NCBI GenBank assembly: GCA_017533565.1
Contig: JAFXHU010000005.1
Coordinates: 1 to 59,182 of the forward strand
Length of the DNA: 59,182 bases
DNA from: Clostridia bacterium
GTDB lineage: Bacteria; Bacillota; Clostridia; Oscillospirales; CAG-272
Direction of reading: 5' to 3'
Position 1 is the stretch's first letter. Each line of letters begins with the position of its first letter. Below the pieces are notes generated by a model. It was not told the origin of the DNA. It did not search any database and was given only the letters and a program-made list of their open reading frames with translations. The translations under genes and the position numbers were made by a program. Below, piece by piece: positions 27,267 through 36,791 of this stretch.

Positions 27267-28286
27267 TTATTCGCCTTTTTTCTTTGCTGATTTTGCGGCC
27301 TTTTTTGCTTCCTTTGCTGCAATTTTTGCCTCTTTTTTCTCTCGTTTTGCCTCGTCCTTGAGATGTTTTAAAACCTCTGGGGTGGGGGTGGGATACTTTT
27401 CCATCATGAGCAGGGTCAAATACATAACCTTTAAAGGATAATCTGCACATGGGTCGCCGCGGTATCTATCCTCATACGCGGCATAATCGTATTCGTATCT
27501 TTTTACGTGGGAGCGTGTAACAATTTCAAAATCGGGACATTTTTTCATCACGGTGTATAATGCCTTAAATTCGTCGCGATGCTTGTATTCAATAAGCTTA
27601 TTCCAAAATTTGACCTCCGCCATGTATTTTATAGCAAGATATTTATACCTCGCATAAAAATATCTCACGTGTGCAAGCGTCCTGCAAGGGTGCTTTTTAA
27701 GCATTTCGGTCGCATAAACGAGCGCATCCTCAAATAGACCGGCATCAATAAGAGAATCCGTCTTTTTTATTTCTTCATTTGCGGCAATGTTCTTTTCGAT
27801 TTCTTCTTCTATAATCTTATATGTTTCCTTTGTCGTATCGTCGCAAAGCTTCATAAGCTTTTTGTAATTTTCATTTTCGCATATACGTTGCGACTGCATC
27901 GAAAGCTCGTATTCGTTTCTCACCTTAAATTGATGCAAAAGCTTTAATCGCAGTACAACGGGCGTGTCCGGCAGACCGTTTAGATGGTGTACGAAATGTT
28001 TGTTTTTGAGATTTTCTTCCGCATCCGCAATCTTTTTGTTGTTGATCTTTGCATCGATGTCAAATTCCTCGAGCCTCTCGCCTACATTGATTACAAATGA
28101 TTTGCGGTTCTTCGCGATATACGCGTCCATCTGCTCGAGTGTGACAATCTCAACATCCTCCCTTACGGTTGCATCAACGATATTTATCACAAGTGCACCG
28201 CAATATGTGCATCGGTATTCACCGCACTTCTCGGTGGCATCTACCGCGGCACCGCAGCTTGCACATTTCACCTCTACAAATGACAT
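27267..28286 (-). CDS. Hypothetical zinc-ribbon protein with helical body
   Basis: 339 residues. The N-terminus has a zinc ribbon CASCG...CTYCG (residues 9-31). The rest is predicted helical: a charged stretch (about 90-190), then TPR-like helices (GLFEDALVYATEMLKKHPCRT at about 200-220), and a C-terminal tail rich in lysine and alanine (from about 310). I do not recognise a family. The tail could bind nucleic acid or membrane, but that is a guess. It is monocistronic. Confidence 0.75.
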   Translation of the reverse strand: MSFVEVKCASCGAAVDATEKCGEYRCTYCGALVINIVDATVREDVEIVTLEQMDAYIAKNRKSFVINVGERLEEFDIDAKINNKKIADAEENLKNKHFVHHLNGLPDTPVVLRLKLLHQFKVRNEYELSMQSQRICENENYKKLMKLCDDTTKETYKIIEEEIEKNIAANEEIKKTDSLIDAGLFEDALVYATEMLKKHPCRTLAHVRYFYARYKYLAIKYMAEVKFWNKLIEYKHRDEFKALYTVMKKCPDFEIVTRSHVKRYEYDYAAYEDRYRGDPCADYPLKVMYLTLLMMEKYPTPTPEVLKHLKDEAKREKKEAKIAAKEAKKAAKSAKKKGE

Positions 28287-28350
28287 TGTTTATCCCTTTC
28301 TTGTGTTTTTTTGCATGGGGAGTAATTGCCTCTTCAAAAACTTGTCTCGC

Positions 28351-29318
28351 TTATCTCTCAAAAAAATCCTTTGTAAAATAAATATCCTTTTTGGAAATTG
28401 CAAACTCCTTGCCGTTAAGGTAATTGAGCGCGCCCGCATCGGTTTTGAAATTAAACCGAAGCTTATAGGAGCAGAGCGCCTGAAACTTATATCCGCGCCG
28501 CCTGTCGTCCTTATTAACTCCGTACTTTCCGTCACCGACAAGCGGATGACCTATGTGCGCCAGATGCGCGCGAATTTGATGTGTCCTACCCGTAAGAAGC
28601 TCCACCTCAAGGAGCGAATTTCCGCCCGCCTCGGCAATCACGCGGTATTTCGTGACTATCTCCTTTGCGCCGCGCGGCGGATTTTTATCGTAAACGCGAA
28701 CCTCGTTTTTCTTTTCGTCCTTTATCAAAAAGCCGTAAAGCGTGTCCTCGCGCTTTTTCGGCACACCGTGCACCGCCGCAAGATAAAATTTGTCAATCTC
28801 GCGCAGCTTAATCTTTTCGTTCATCACGCGAAGCGCCTCTGCCGTCTTTGCCCCGATAACGATACCCGCGGTGTTTCTGTCTATTCTGTTGCAAAGGGCG
28901 GGCGCAAAGCTTTGCTCCGCGGTCGGGTCGTACTCGCCCCTTTGATAAAGATACGCCTGTATATGCGTTATGAGAGTGTTTTGCGCTCCGTTTTCGTCCT
29001 CGTGGACCGATACGCCCGACGGCTTGTTTACGAGAATAATATGCTCGTCCTCGTATATCACGTCAAGCCTTGGAGTTATTCTCGCAAGCGGAATATCCGC
29101 CCCCCTGTCAAGCGCGGCAAAGCACTCCTCCGCAAGAAAGCATTGAAGCACGTCCCCCTCGGCGAGGACTGCGTTTGCCTCGCATCTTTTGCGGTTAAGC
29201 TTGATTTTTTTCGTCCTTACCGACTTGTAAATCAGACTTGCGGGAAGGTCGAGCGCCTTTATCAGAAATTTGTCAAGCCGCTGCCCCGCGTCGTTTTTAT
29301 TTATCCTGATTTCCCGCA

Positions 29319-29319
<1 letters not shown>
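28351..29319 (-). CDS. RluA-family 23S rRNA pseudouridine synthase
   Basis: 322 residues: N-terminal S4 RNA-binding domain (GQRLDKFLIK...) then the catalytic domain with NRIDRNTAGIVI, where the aspartate is the nucleophile, and GRTHQIRAHLAHIGHP. This order is typical of RluC/RluD. The target is inferred to be 23S rRNA uridines, but the exact site is not known. Its start overlaps the upp stop, so the two are co-transcribed. Confidence 0.93.
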
Positions 29320-29978
<659 letters not shown>

Positions 29979-30000
29979 TTATAAACGATTTTACTCCTAT

Positions 30001-30029
30001 ATTATACAACCTTTTTTCCCCGATTGCAA
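30001..30029 (-). promoter_or_regulatory. Promoter of upp
   Basis: TTGCAA (30029-30024), 17-base spacer, TATAAT (30006-30001) on the minus strand. Confidence 0.8.
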
Positions 30030-30112
30030 GGGCGATATGCCTTTATTTGTACCTTTGTAAAAAAATCTACAAAATTTGTTCTATTTTACCAAGAAAATAA
30101 TCAATTTTACAC

Positions 30113-30141
30113 TTGAATAAACCGCGCGAAAGATATATAAT
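30113..30141 (+). promoter_or_regulatory. Promoter of the nucleotidyltransferase gene
   Basis: TTGAAT (30113-30118), 17-base spacer, TATAAT (30136-30141), divergent from the upp promoter. Confidence 0.8.
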
Positions 30142-30175
30142 AAAAACGGAATTAAAAATTGAAAAGGAGATAATT

Positions 30176-31084
30176 ATGAAAAATCCCGAGCTTGTGATTA
30201 TGGCGGCAGGAATGGGCAGCCGTTACGGAGGACTTAAGCAGATTGATACCGTTGATAATGAGGGACATATCATTATCGACTTTTCCATCTACGATGCAAT
30301 CCGCGCGGGCTTCCGCGACGTCACCTTTATTATCAAGAAGGAAATCGAGGCTGATTTCCGCGAGGTTATGGATAAGCACCTCGCAGGCAAGAACGTAAAC
30401 GTAAAATACGTTTTCCAGGAGCTTTATAAGCTTCCCGAGGGCTACGAAATCCCCGAGGGCAGAGTAAAGCCGTGGGGCACCGCACACGCGCTTATGTGCT
30501 GCCTTGGCACGGTGACCGCCCCCTTTGCGGTTATCAATGCCGACGACTATTACGGAGTTGATGCCTTTGTAAAAATCTACGACTATCTCAAAAATATCGA
30601 CGAAAGCAGCACCCATTTCGCAATGGTCGGCTACCGCATCAAGAACACCGTTACCGAGCAGGGAACGGTATCTCGCGGAGTTTGCGCCTACGAAAACGGT
30701 ATGCTCACCGAAATTGTGGAGCGCACCAAAATCGGCGTAAGACCGAATGGCGAGATTTATTATATCGAGGAGGACGGAGAGCATCCGCTTGACCCCGATA
30801 CCCTCGTTTCGATGAACCTTTGGGGACTTACCCCGATGTATCTTGAGGCTTGCCGCGACAGATTCCCCGCATTCCTTGACGAAAACGTTCCGAAAAACCC
30901 AATGAAGTGCGAGTACCTTCTCCCCACTCTCGTCTCCGACCTTCTTAAGGAGGGAAAGGCGGACGTCCGTGTCCTCGACAGCAAGGATAAATGGTACGGC
31001 GTCACCTACAAGGAGGATAAGCCGGGCGTCGTAGAAGCCTTCAAGCAGCTCAAGGCGGCTGGCGTTTACCCCGAAAAGTTCTAA
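30176..31084 (+). CDS. Sugar-phosphate nucleotidyltransferase-like protein
   Basis: 302 residues of GT-A-like nucleotidyltransferase fold. N-terminal MAAGMGSRYGGLKQ is the nucleotide-binding loop (a variant of LAAGxGTRxxxxT). NADDYYG near residue 122 would hold the metal-binding aspartates. Such proteins make or transfer NDP-sugars or phosphocholine; the substrate is not readable from sequence. AAAGGAG before ATG fixes the start at 30176. It stands alone. Confidence 0.88.
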   Translation: MKNPELVIMAAGMGSRYGGLKQIDTVDNEGHIIIDFSIYDAIRAGFRDVTFIIKKEIEADFREVMDKHLAGKNVNVKYVFQELYKLPEGYEIPEGRVKPWGTAHALMCCLGTVTAPFAVINADDYYGVDAFVKIYDYLKNIDESSTHFAMVGYRIKNTVTEQGTVSRGVCAYENGMLTEIVERTKIGVRPNGEIYYIEEDGEHPLDPDTLVSMNLWGLTPMYLEACRDRFPAFLDENVPKNPMKCEYLLPTLVSDLLKEGKADVRVLDSKDKWYGVTYKEDKPGVVEAFKQLKAAGVYPEKF

Positions 31085-31099
31085 AAAATTTCACCTTAA

Positions 31100-31161
31100 A
31101 AGGCGGTCAAGGCGTGAAGCAAAATGCTCTTGCATATCTTCAAAGCCCCACCGCCTTTTTC
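31100..31161 (+). terminator. Possible terminator with long loop
   Basis: AAGGCGGT (31100-31107) can pair with ACCGCCTT near 31150-31157, followed by T residues. The enclosed stretch has smaller self-complementary parts. Weaker than the other terminators. Confidence 0.45.
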
Positions 31162-31167
31162 GTATTG

Positions 31168-31196
31168 TTGACAAAGAAACGGATGTGTGATATGAT
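31168..31196 (+). promoter_or_regulatory. Promoter of the LRR lipoprotein gene
   Basis: TTGACA (31168-31173), 17-base spacer, TATGAT (31191-31196). Confidence 0.85.
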
Positions 31197-31240
31197 ACAG
31201 TTAAGCTAATGCGGAGATATTTACGAAGGGGAGGTACAGT

Positions 31241-32788
31241 ATGAAATATTTACGTTTTACGCTCGTTTTTATTACGCTTTTGTTTGCTTTGTCGCTTGTC
31301 GGATGTAAAGAGAGAGGCGAGAATGAATGTAAGCATTTATATGCCGAGGAAATTACCAAAGAGCCGACATGCCTCAAGGCGGGGGTAAAAACACATAAAT
31401 GTACCCTTTGCGGCGACTCTTATGACACGGAAATCGACTTTTTGGGACATGATTTCGGCGACAAATGGTTTATGGATAAGGAACCAAATTGCATTTCGGA
31501 CGGAAAGCTGAAGCGTCAATGCTCAAGATGTGAACTTGCCGAAACAAAGACCGTTGAAAAAAACGGCGTACATAACGTTCAAAACGGATATTGCATTTTC
31601 TGTAACGGACGCGAAAGCACTCCGGGATTAGAGTATGTGAAAAATTCTCTTGACGGTACGTATATGGTTACGGGCATTGGAGCCTGCGAGGAAACGGATA
31701 TTTATATTGGAATATACAATAACGTTGACGTATCATCGGTTTACAGAGAAGCGTTTAAAGGAGTCGAACAGCTTAAAAGCGTCAGCTTTGCTCCCCACGT
31801 TATAAGCATTCGAGATTACGCCTTTAGCGATTGCATTAATCTTGAAAAGGTTGATATACCCGAAGGGGTTAAGTCAATCAGCTCCTATGCATTCAAGGGA
31901 TGCTCTTCATTAAAAAATATATATCTTCCCGAAAGCTTATTTATGATTAACAACTCCGCTTTCAGTTATTGTGAAGCACTTGAATGTATAACTGTAAACG
32001 AAAACAACACCAACCTTTGCTCTATTGACGAAAACCTTTATTACCGTGAGGGTAACTCTATAACGCAAAACGGGGAAATGGTTCTTCACACGTACGCAAG
32101 TGGAAAAAAAGAGGAAAGCTTTACCGTGCCGGTCGGAGTAAAGCGTATTTTGACAGGGGCATTTCACAGTTCAAATAACCTCACCACACTGATAATATCG
32201 GATGGAGTTACCGACCTATCCGCCTCCTGTATTGTAAGCTGTAAAAATCTCACCGATATCGTTTTGCCAAGCAGCCTGAAAAACGTTAGTGCCATATTTG
32301 GCGGATGTGATAAGCTTCGGTATAACGAGTACAAGGGGGCGCTCTATCTCGGAAGCGGGGATAATCCGTATTTCGTTTACGTAAAAAGAAACGGAGAAAG
32401 CATAATTACGGGAATACATCCCGACACCCGTATAATATCTGATTTGACGCTCAAAAATAAAGATAACATTTCGGGTGCGGTAATACCGGATGGGGTTTGC
32501 TCTATTGACAGAATGAATTTCATCAGTTGCGCATGGTTAACTACCTTTGTATTTCCAAAAAACGTTAGCGTGTATATTGGCGCGGTAGTGTTTTCGGACT
32601 GCGATAACCTTACAAGCGTTGTGATACCAAAGGGCTTGCAATATTTCCAGGGTCCGATATCAAGCGGTTGCGATAATCTTTCGGTTATATATTGCGAGAT
32701 GGACGAGCAACCGTCAACGTGGTATGAAAATTGGAATCCGGATGGAATTCCCGTCGTATGGGGCTACACCGGCGAGGAAGTTGAATAG
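31241..32788 (+). CDS. BspA-type leucine-rich-repeat lipoprotein
   Basis: 515 residues. A signal peptide ends at a lipobox LVGC (C22), so the mature protein should be lipid-anchored outside the membrane. Residues 30-125 hold two or more short modules with CxxC pairs (CTLCG, CSRC, CIFC). From about residue 160, LRR_5 repeats follow (AFSDCINLEKVDIPEGV and similar), interrupted by a 40-residue insert, and ending in a final repeat before the C-terminus. BspA proteins in other bacteria bind host or bacterial surfaces; that role is only inferred. Confidence 0.88.
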   Translation: MKYLRFTLVFITLLFALSLVGCKERGENECKHLYAEEITKEPTCLKAGVKTHKCTLCGDSYDTEIDFLGHDFGDKWFMDKEPNCISDGKLKRQCSRCELAETKTVEKNGVHNVQNGYCIFCNGRESTPGLEYVKNSLDGTYMVTGIGACEETDIYIGIYNNVDVSSVYREAFKGVEQLKSVSFAPHVISIRDYAFSDCINLEKVDIPEGVKSISSYAFKGCSSLKNIYLPESLFMINNSAFSYCEALECITVNENNTNLCSIDENLYYREGNSITQNGEMVLHTYASGKKEESFTVPVGVKRILTGAFHSSNNLTTLIISDGVTDLSASCIVSCKNLTDIVLPSSLKNVSAIFGGCDKLRYNEYKGALYLGSGDNPYFVYVKRNGESIITGIHPDTRIISDLTLKNKDNISGAVIPDGVCSIDRMNFISCAWLTTFVFPKNVSVYIGAVVFSDCDNLTSVVIPKGLQYFQGPISSGCDNLSVIYCEMDEQPSTWYENWNPDGIPVVWGYTGEEVE

Positions 32789-32790
32789 CA

Positions 32791-32817
32791 AAAAGAGCAG
32801 ACACCGTCTGCTCTTTT
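32791..32817. terminator. Bidirectional intrinsic terminator
   Basis: AAAAGAGCAGAC-ACC-GTCTGCTCTTTT, a 12-bp perfect stem between two convergent genes. Confidence 0.92.
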
Positions 32818-32821
32818 CGTT

Positions 32822-33709
32822 TTACATAAGCAAAATACCAAATCCGCTACCCATTTTTCCGCCGCGCTTGTAATGCTCAAGAAGGGCAGAACCAATTTTT
32901 GTCGTCGGATTTATTTTAGACGTGTCGCCGTTAAATTCTTGATTGAATACGCGCCATGCATTTGGGTACTTGCCATCATCGTCTGTATCTGATGATATAA
33001 TATCAAATCTCGCCGCAAATTTTGCTGTGTTTGAAAGAGGAGAGAGAAATTCGAGATTATCGGGATAAAGCATCCAGCTGGAGCAACAAAAAACAACTTG
33101 CCCACCGTTAAAATCACCTGCAAAAAACTCCCTCGCCATACAAAGCGAAAGGTCAACGCTCTCCGCGGAAAGCGGCTCAAGCGAGCGCGGGATATGCACA
33201 AAAACAGCCTTGTCCTCCGGCTTTAAAACCACGCCGCAATGCTCGTATTCCCGACCAAAGCTGCAAAGCTCGTACTGAAGCCTGCCAAATGCAAATCTCG
33301 CAACGCGAAACCAACCTACAAGCCACTCCTTCACAAAAGAACCCCATACACCCTTTACACCGTGGCATTCGAGAAGCTTCCATTTGAGGTCCAGCACCGC
33401 CCCGCGGTACATATCCTCCGAAAAGCCGCGTTTGTCATACCTCCGACGAAGCCCCCGTGTCAGAATCATAAAAAGCAGGAGGTCAACCGTGTATTCGCTA
33501 ACACCGATACGCTCGGATATCGTCACAGCCCCATCAAAAAGAAGGTTGTAATTCATATCCGCATTTTTTTCGTATTCATCGGCAATTTCCTGCATAATTC
33601 GGTTGCACTCCGCATCCCCCGCTGCAAGCTCAAACGCCACAATCAGAGTCTCCCTTGCCTCAACGGGATAGTCGGAGTATTCCATAAAGTCCAAAATATA
33701 ATCTCTCAT
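32822..33709 (-). CDS. Acyltransferase-domain protein (NAT_N/GNAT_C type)
   Basis: 295 residues. The central VWGSFVKEWLVGWFRVARFAFGRLQYEL and the C-terminal FNQEFNGDTSKINPTTKIGSALLEHYKRG segments recall the two-domain clostridial proteins annotated as N-acyltransferase N-terminal plus GNAT C-terminal domains. Substrate unknown. It follows the AraC regulator gene by 30 bases on the same strand, with AAGGAGCG before the ATG, so the two are probably one transcript. A TGTGA-N6-TCACA palindrome lies in the gap. Confidence 0.72.
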   Translation of the reverse strand: MRDYILDFMEYSDYPVEARETLIVAFELAAGDAECNRIMQEIADEYEKNADMNYNLLFDGAVTISERIGVSEYTVDLLLFMILTRGLRRRYDKRGFSEDMYRGAVLDLKWKLLECHGVKGVWGSFVKEWLVGWFRVARFAFGRLQYELCSFGREYEHCGVVLKPEDKAVFVHIPRSLEPLSAESVDLSLCMAREFFAGDFNGGQVVFCCSSWMLYPDNLEFLSPLSNTAKFAARFDIISSDTDDDGKYPNAWRVFNQEFNGDTSKINPTTKIGSALLEHYKRGGKMGSGFGILLM

Positions 33710-33720
33710 TATCGCTCCTT

Positions 33721-33736
33721 GTGTGAATTATCTCAC
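33721..33736. promoter_or_regulatory. TGTGA-N6-TCACA palindrome
   Basis: Perfect 5-bp inverted repeat with a six-base spacer, the layout of CRP-type operators. It lies between the AraC gene and the acyltransferase gene. May be chance or a weak hairpin. Confidence 0.25.
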
Positions 33737-33739
33737 AAT

Positions 33740-34564
33740 TTACCCCACAATTGCATCAAGGCTGACCCTCGCATTTTCCTCGCTCGGCGCGTATCCGAAA
33801 TAGTTTTTGTAGCCGCGGAAAAAGGTCGCATAGTCGAGATATCCAACGGCGCTTGCCGCCTCGGATGCCCGCTTTCCCTGACGGATAAGCCTCTGTGCCA
33901 GGAGCAACCGCTTTGAATTAACGTATCTTTTTGGCGTAACACCGAGATGCGTTATAAACAGGTGATGCAAATGGCTCTTCGTAATATAAAGATGCTCGCA
34001 AATCTCGTCCACCCCACTGATTGAGGTAAGGTTTTCGTCTATATACGAAAGAGCCTCGGCTATCAACGGATTGGTTGGCGTTTGCCCTGTTACAAGGCTG
34101 TCCGAAACCGTGAGATTGTACATCACCTCTATAATCAGATTTCCGACCAAAAGCGAAAGCTCCTCGCCCGAAAAGCTCTCGGCATATTCATTGATTTTGG
34201 TAAAAATATCAAAAACCCTGCCTGCCGCACCAAGTGCGAAAACGTCCACCCCGTCGGGGATTTTCTTCATAATACTCTCGGGTATCATATTCTCGTCGAA
34301 TATTACGTTTACGCGCTCGTATTTGTCGCTTCCCGTCGGCTCGATTCGGTGCAGCACCGTCGGACGGGAAAGCACAAGGTCGCCGCGCTTGAGCTTGTAG
34401 CTTTTACCAAGCACGTTGTATCTTATATCCCCTCGAAGAAAGAATAAAAGCTCCCACGCCTCGTGAATATGGGGAGGAAAGCTCTCGGGCTCGGGGGATT
34501 CCACCATACCGTGATTTAAGACAAAGCTCTCGCCCGAAACGGCTATAATATTCTTTGTTTTCAT
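33740..34564 (-). CDS. AraC-family transcriptional regulator
   Basis: 274 residues: an N-terminal cupin-like ligand domain (FPPHIHEAWELLFFLRGDI and LSRPTVLHRIEP) and a C-terminal pair of helix-turn-helix motifs (VDEICEHLYITKSHLHHLFI and SEAASAVGYLDYATFFRGYKN). Such proteins sense sugars or related molecules. It is divergent from two oxidoreductase genes and a TIM-barrel gene across 140 bases holding both promoters, so it likely controls them. Confidence 0.92.
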   Translation of the reverse strand: MKTKNIIAVSGESFVLNHGMVESPEPESFPPHIHEAWELLFFLRGDIRYNVLGKSYKLKRGDLVLSRPTVLHRIEPTGSDKYERVNVIFDENMIPESIMKKIPDGVDVFALGAAGRVFDIFTKINEYAESFSGEELSLLVGNLIIEVMYNLTVSDSLVTGQTPTNPLIAEALSYIDENLTSISGVDEICEHLYITKSHLHHLFITHLGVTPKRYVNSKRLLLAQRLIRQGKRASEAASAVGYLDYATFFRGYKNYFGYAPSEENARVSLDAIVG

Positions 34565-34585
34565 AAAAACACCTGCCTTTTCTTT

Positions 34586-34614
34586 ATTTTACCACGGGAT
34601 TACACTTTTTGCAA
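34586..34614 (-). promoter_or_regulatory. Promoter of the AraC gene
   Basis: TTGCAA (34614-34609), 17-base spacer, TAAAAT (34591-34586) on the minus strand. Confidence 0.72.
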
Positions 34615-34636
34615 TATATTTTACATCTTTTTCATA

Positions 34637-34665
34637 TTTACTTACGCTTTTTGTTACTTTATAAT
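34637..34665 (+). promoter_or_regulatory. Promoter of the oxidoreductase cluster
   Basis: TTTACT (34637-34642), 17-base spacer, TATAAT (34660-34665). The weak -35 fits activation by a regulator such as the divergent AraC protein. Confidence 0.65.
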
Positions 34666-34704
34666 GTAGTTGTAATAACTTTTTATAAAGAAAGGACAGA
34701 AGAA

Positions 34705-35790
34705 ATGAAAAAACTCCGTCTTGCCGTAATCGGACAGGGAAGAAGCGGAAGGGATATCCACGGCGCTTACTTCAAATCCGACTTGAATGATATCTGCGAG
34801 GTTAAATACGTCGTAGAGCGCGACCCCGCCCGCAGAGAAAGAGCAGAGGCTGAATACGCGGGCTGTAAGGCGTTTGCCTCGCACGAGGAGCTTTATTCGA
34901 TAGGCGACATCGACCTTGTCGTAAACGCTACCTATTCCGACGAGCATTATTCGGTTACCCGCGACCTTATCACTCACGGCTTTAACGTTGTCGTTGAAAA
35001 GCCGTTTGCACGCACCCGTCTGGAGTGCGACACCCTTATTTCTCTTGCCGAAAAGCACGGCGTAACCCTCGCCGTATTCCAGCAGACCTTCCTCGCACCC
35101 ATTTACACCGAAACCTGCCGCGTTATTTCGGAGGGAAAGCTCGGTGACGTCAAGCAAATCGCAATAAAATACAACGGCTTTTCCCGTCGTTGGGATTGGC
35201 AGACCCTGCTCTCTCGCTGTGCGGGAAGCATCTATAACACGGGACCCCACCCAATCGGAATGGCGCTCGGCTTCCTTGATTTTTCAAAGGATGCACGCGT
35301 TGTATTCTCCCGACTTGACACCGCGCTTACCTCGGGCGATGGAGAGGACTATGCAAAAATCATTATGACCGCCCCGAATAAGCCGGTAATCGACGTAGAA
35401 ATGAACTCCGCCGATGCCTTTAACGACTATAATATCAAGATTTGCGGCTCTCGCGGCACATATAAATGCACCACCACCCGATATGAAATGAAGTATATCG
35501 TTGACGGTGAAAATCCCGAAAGACCCGTAATATTTAGCTCTCTCTCGGACGAAAACGGACTTCCCGCATATTGCTCCGAAAAGCTCGTTATACACGAGGA
35601 AAGCGCCGATTTCAAGGGCTCGGCATTCGATACCGCCGTCGATGCCTTTTACCGTATGGTTTACGCCAAAATCACAGAGGGAAAGCCGATGCAGGTAACT
35701 CCCGAAATGGCGGCAAAAATTATCTCGGTGATAGAGGAGTGCCACGCGCAAAATCCGCTTCCGCTTCGCTATCCCACTACGGAGGGTTAA
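34705..35790 (+). CDS. Gfo/Idh/MocA-family oxidoreductase
   Basis: 361-residue predicted NAD(P)-dependent sugar dehydrogenase. Rossmann GQGRSGRDIHG at the N-terminus, the family EKP motif in VVVEKPFA near residue 97, and NTGPHPIGMAL in the region of the catalytic histidine. AAAGGAC lies before the ATG. Followed after three bases by a second family member. Substrate not known. Confidence 0.9.
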   Translation: MKKLRLAVIGQGRSGRDIHGAYFKSDLNDICEVKYVVERDPARRERAEAEYAGCKAFASHEELYSIGDIDLVVNATYSDEHYSVTRDLITHGFNVVVEKPFARTRLECDTLISLAEKHGVTLAVFQQTFLAPIYTETCRVISEGKLGDVKQIAIKYNGFSRRWDWQTLLSRCAGSIYNTGPHPIGMALGFLDFSKDARVVFSRLDTALTSGDGEDYAKIIMTAPNKPVIDVEMNSADAFNDYNIKICGSRGTYKCTTTRYEMKYIVDGENPERPVIFSSLSDENGLPAYCSEKLVIHEESADFKGSAFDTAVDAFYRMVYAKITEGKPMQVTPEMAAKIISVIEECHAQNPLPLRYPTTEG

Positions 35791-35793
35791 TTT

Positions 35794-36654
35794 ATGTTTA
35801 AAATTGCAATTCTCGGCTGTGAAAACTCGCACGCCGACGCGTTTATAAAGCTTATTCAGGAGGGGAAGTACCCGGAGCTTGAGGTTGTGGGCGTGTACAC
35901 CGACGACGAGAGCGCAAACGAGCGTATGAGAACGAATTACGGAGTCTATACCGCAAAATCCCACGACGAATTTGTCGGTGCTGTTGACGGAATAATGATT
36001 ACCGCACGTCACGGTGACAACCACCTCAAATACGCGCTCCCGTATATTGAAACGGGTATGCCTATCTTTATTGACAAGCCCGCAACCGCATCCGTCGAGG
36101 ATGCCCGCAAATTTGCCGCCCTTCTTGAAAAATACAAGAACCCCTTTTCGGGAGGCTCCTCCTGTATTTGCACCGAGGAGGTACGCGCGATTAAAGCGGG
36201 AATTGAAGGCGGTGAATACGGAAGGGTTATCGGAGGATATCTTCGCGCCCCCGTTGATCTCAAAAACGCCTACGGCGATTTCTGGTTTTATGCACAGCAC
36301 CTTGTTCAGATTATGCAGGAGACCTTTGGCTACTATCCCAAAAGCGTAAGGGCATTTGTAAGAGAAGGTGCCGTAAATTGCTTATACCGATACGACGACT
36401 ACGACGTTTATGCGGAGTTTGTGGCGGGGAATTACCTCTACCACCTTTCGGTAAGCGGAGAAAAGACTGTTGCCCATACCGACATTCTGGTTAACGAGGC
36501 AATATACGTCCACGAAATGAACGAGTATTACAGCGTTACGAGGGGAGGGGAAAACCCGTTCAGCCTCTCGGATTTCTTTGCACCCGTCTTTGTGATAGAT
36601 GCGACAATTCGCGCCATTGCATCGGGTAACGAGGAAAAAATCCACCGTCTTTAA
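35794..36654 (+). CDS. Gfo/Idh/MocA-family oxidoreductase (short)
   Basis: 286 residues, shorter than typical. The N-terminal fold begins FKIAILGCENSHADAF, with the glycine loop replaced by GCENSHA, a variant that also recurs in related sugar-modifying proteins. IDKPATAS holds the DKP version of the EKP motif. FYAQHLVQIM is the likely catalytic histidine region. It overlaps nothing but lies three bases after the first oxidoreductase and probably acts in the same pathway. Confidence 0.85.
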   Translation: MFKIAILGCENSHADAFIKLIQEGKYPELEVVGVYTDDESANERMRTNYGVYTAKSHDEFVGAVDGIMITARHGDNHLKYALPYIETGMPIFIDKPATASVEDARKFAALLEKYKNPFSGGSSCICTEEVRAIKAGIEGGEYGRVIGGYLRAPVDLKNAYGDFWFYAQHLVQIMQETFGYYPKSVRAFVREGAVNCLYRYDDYDVYAEFVAGNYLYHLSVSGEKTVAHTDILVNEAIYVHEMNEYYSVTRGGENPFSLSDFFAPVFVIDATIRAIASGNEEKIHRL

Positions 36655-36722
36655 TCCCAAATCGGTTTAAATCTACCGTCTTTAATTCTCAAAACGGTTT
36701 AAATCCACCGTCTTTGATTAAC
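36642..36722 (+). repeat. Three tandem ~31-bp repeats across a stop codon
   Basis: Copies begin at 36642, 36673 and 36705, each starting CYACCGTCTTTRATT and, in the first two, ending with a CGGTTTAAAT segment. The first copy covers the last codons and stop of the preceding gene. Confidence 0.8.
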
Positions 36723-36791
36723 CTCAAAATTTTACACGGGGGCGCACAATCCCCCAAAAAAGTAAATAAAACTATACATAATGGAGTAAAT

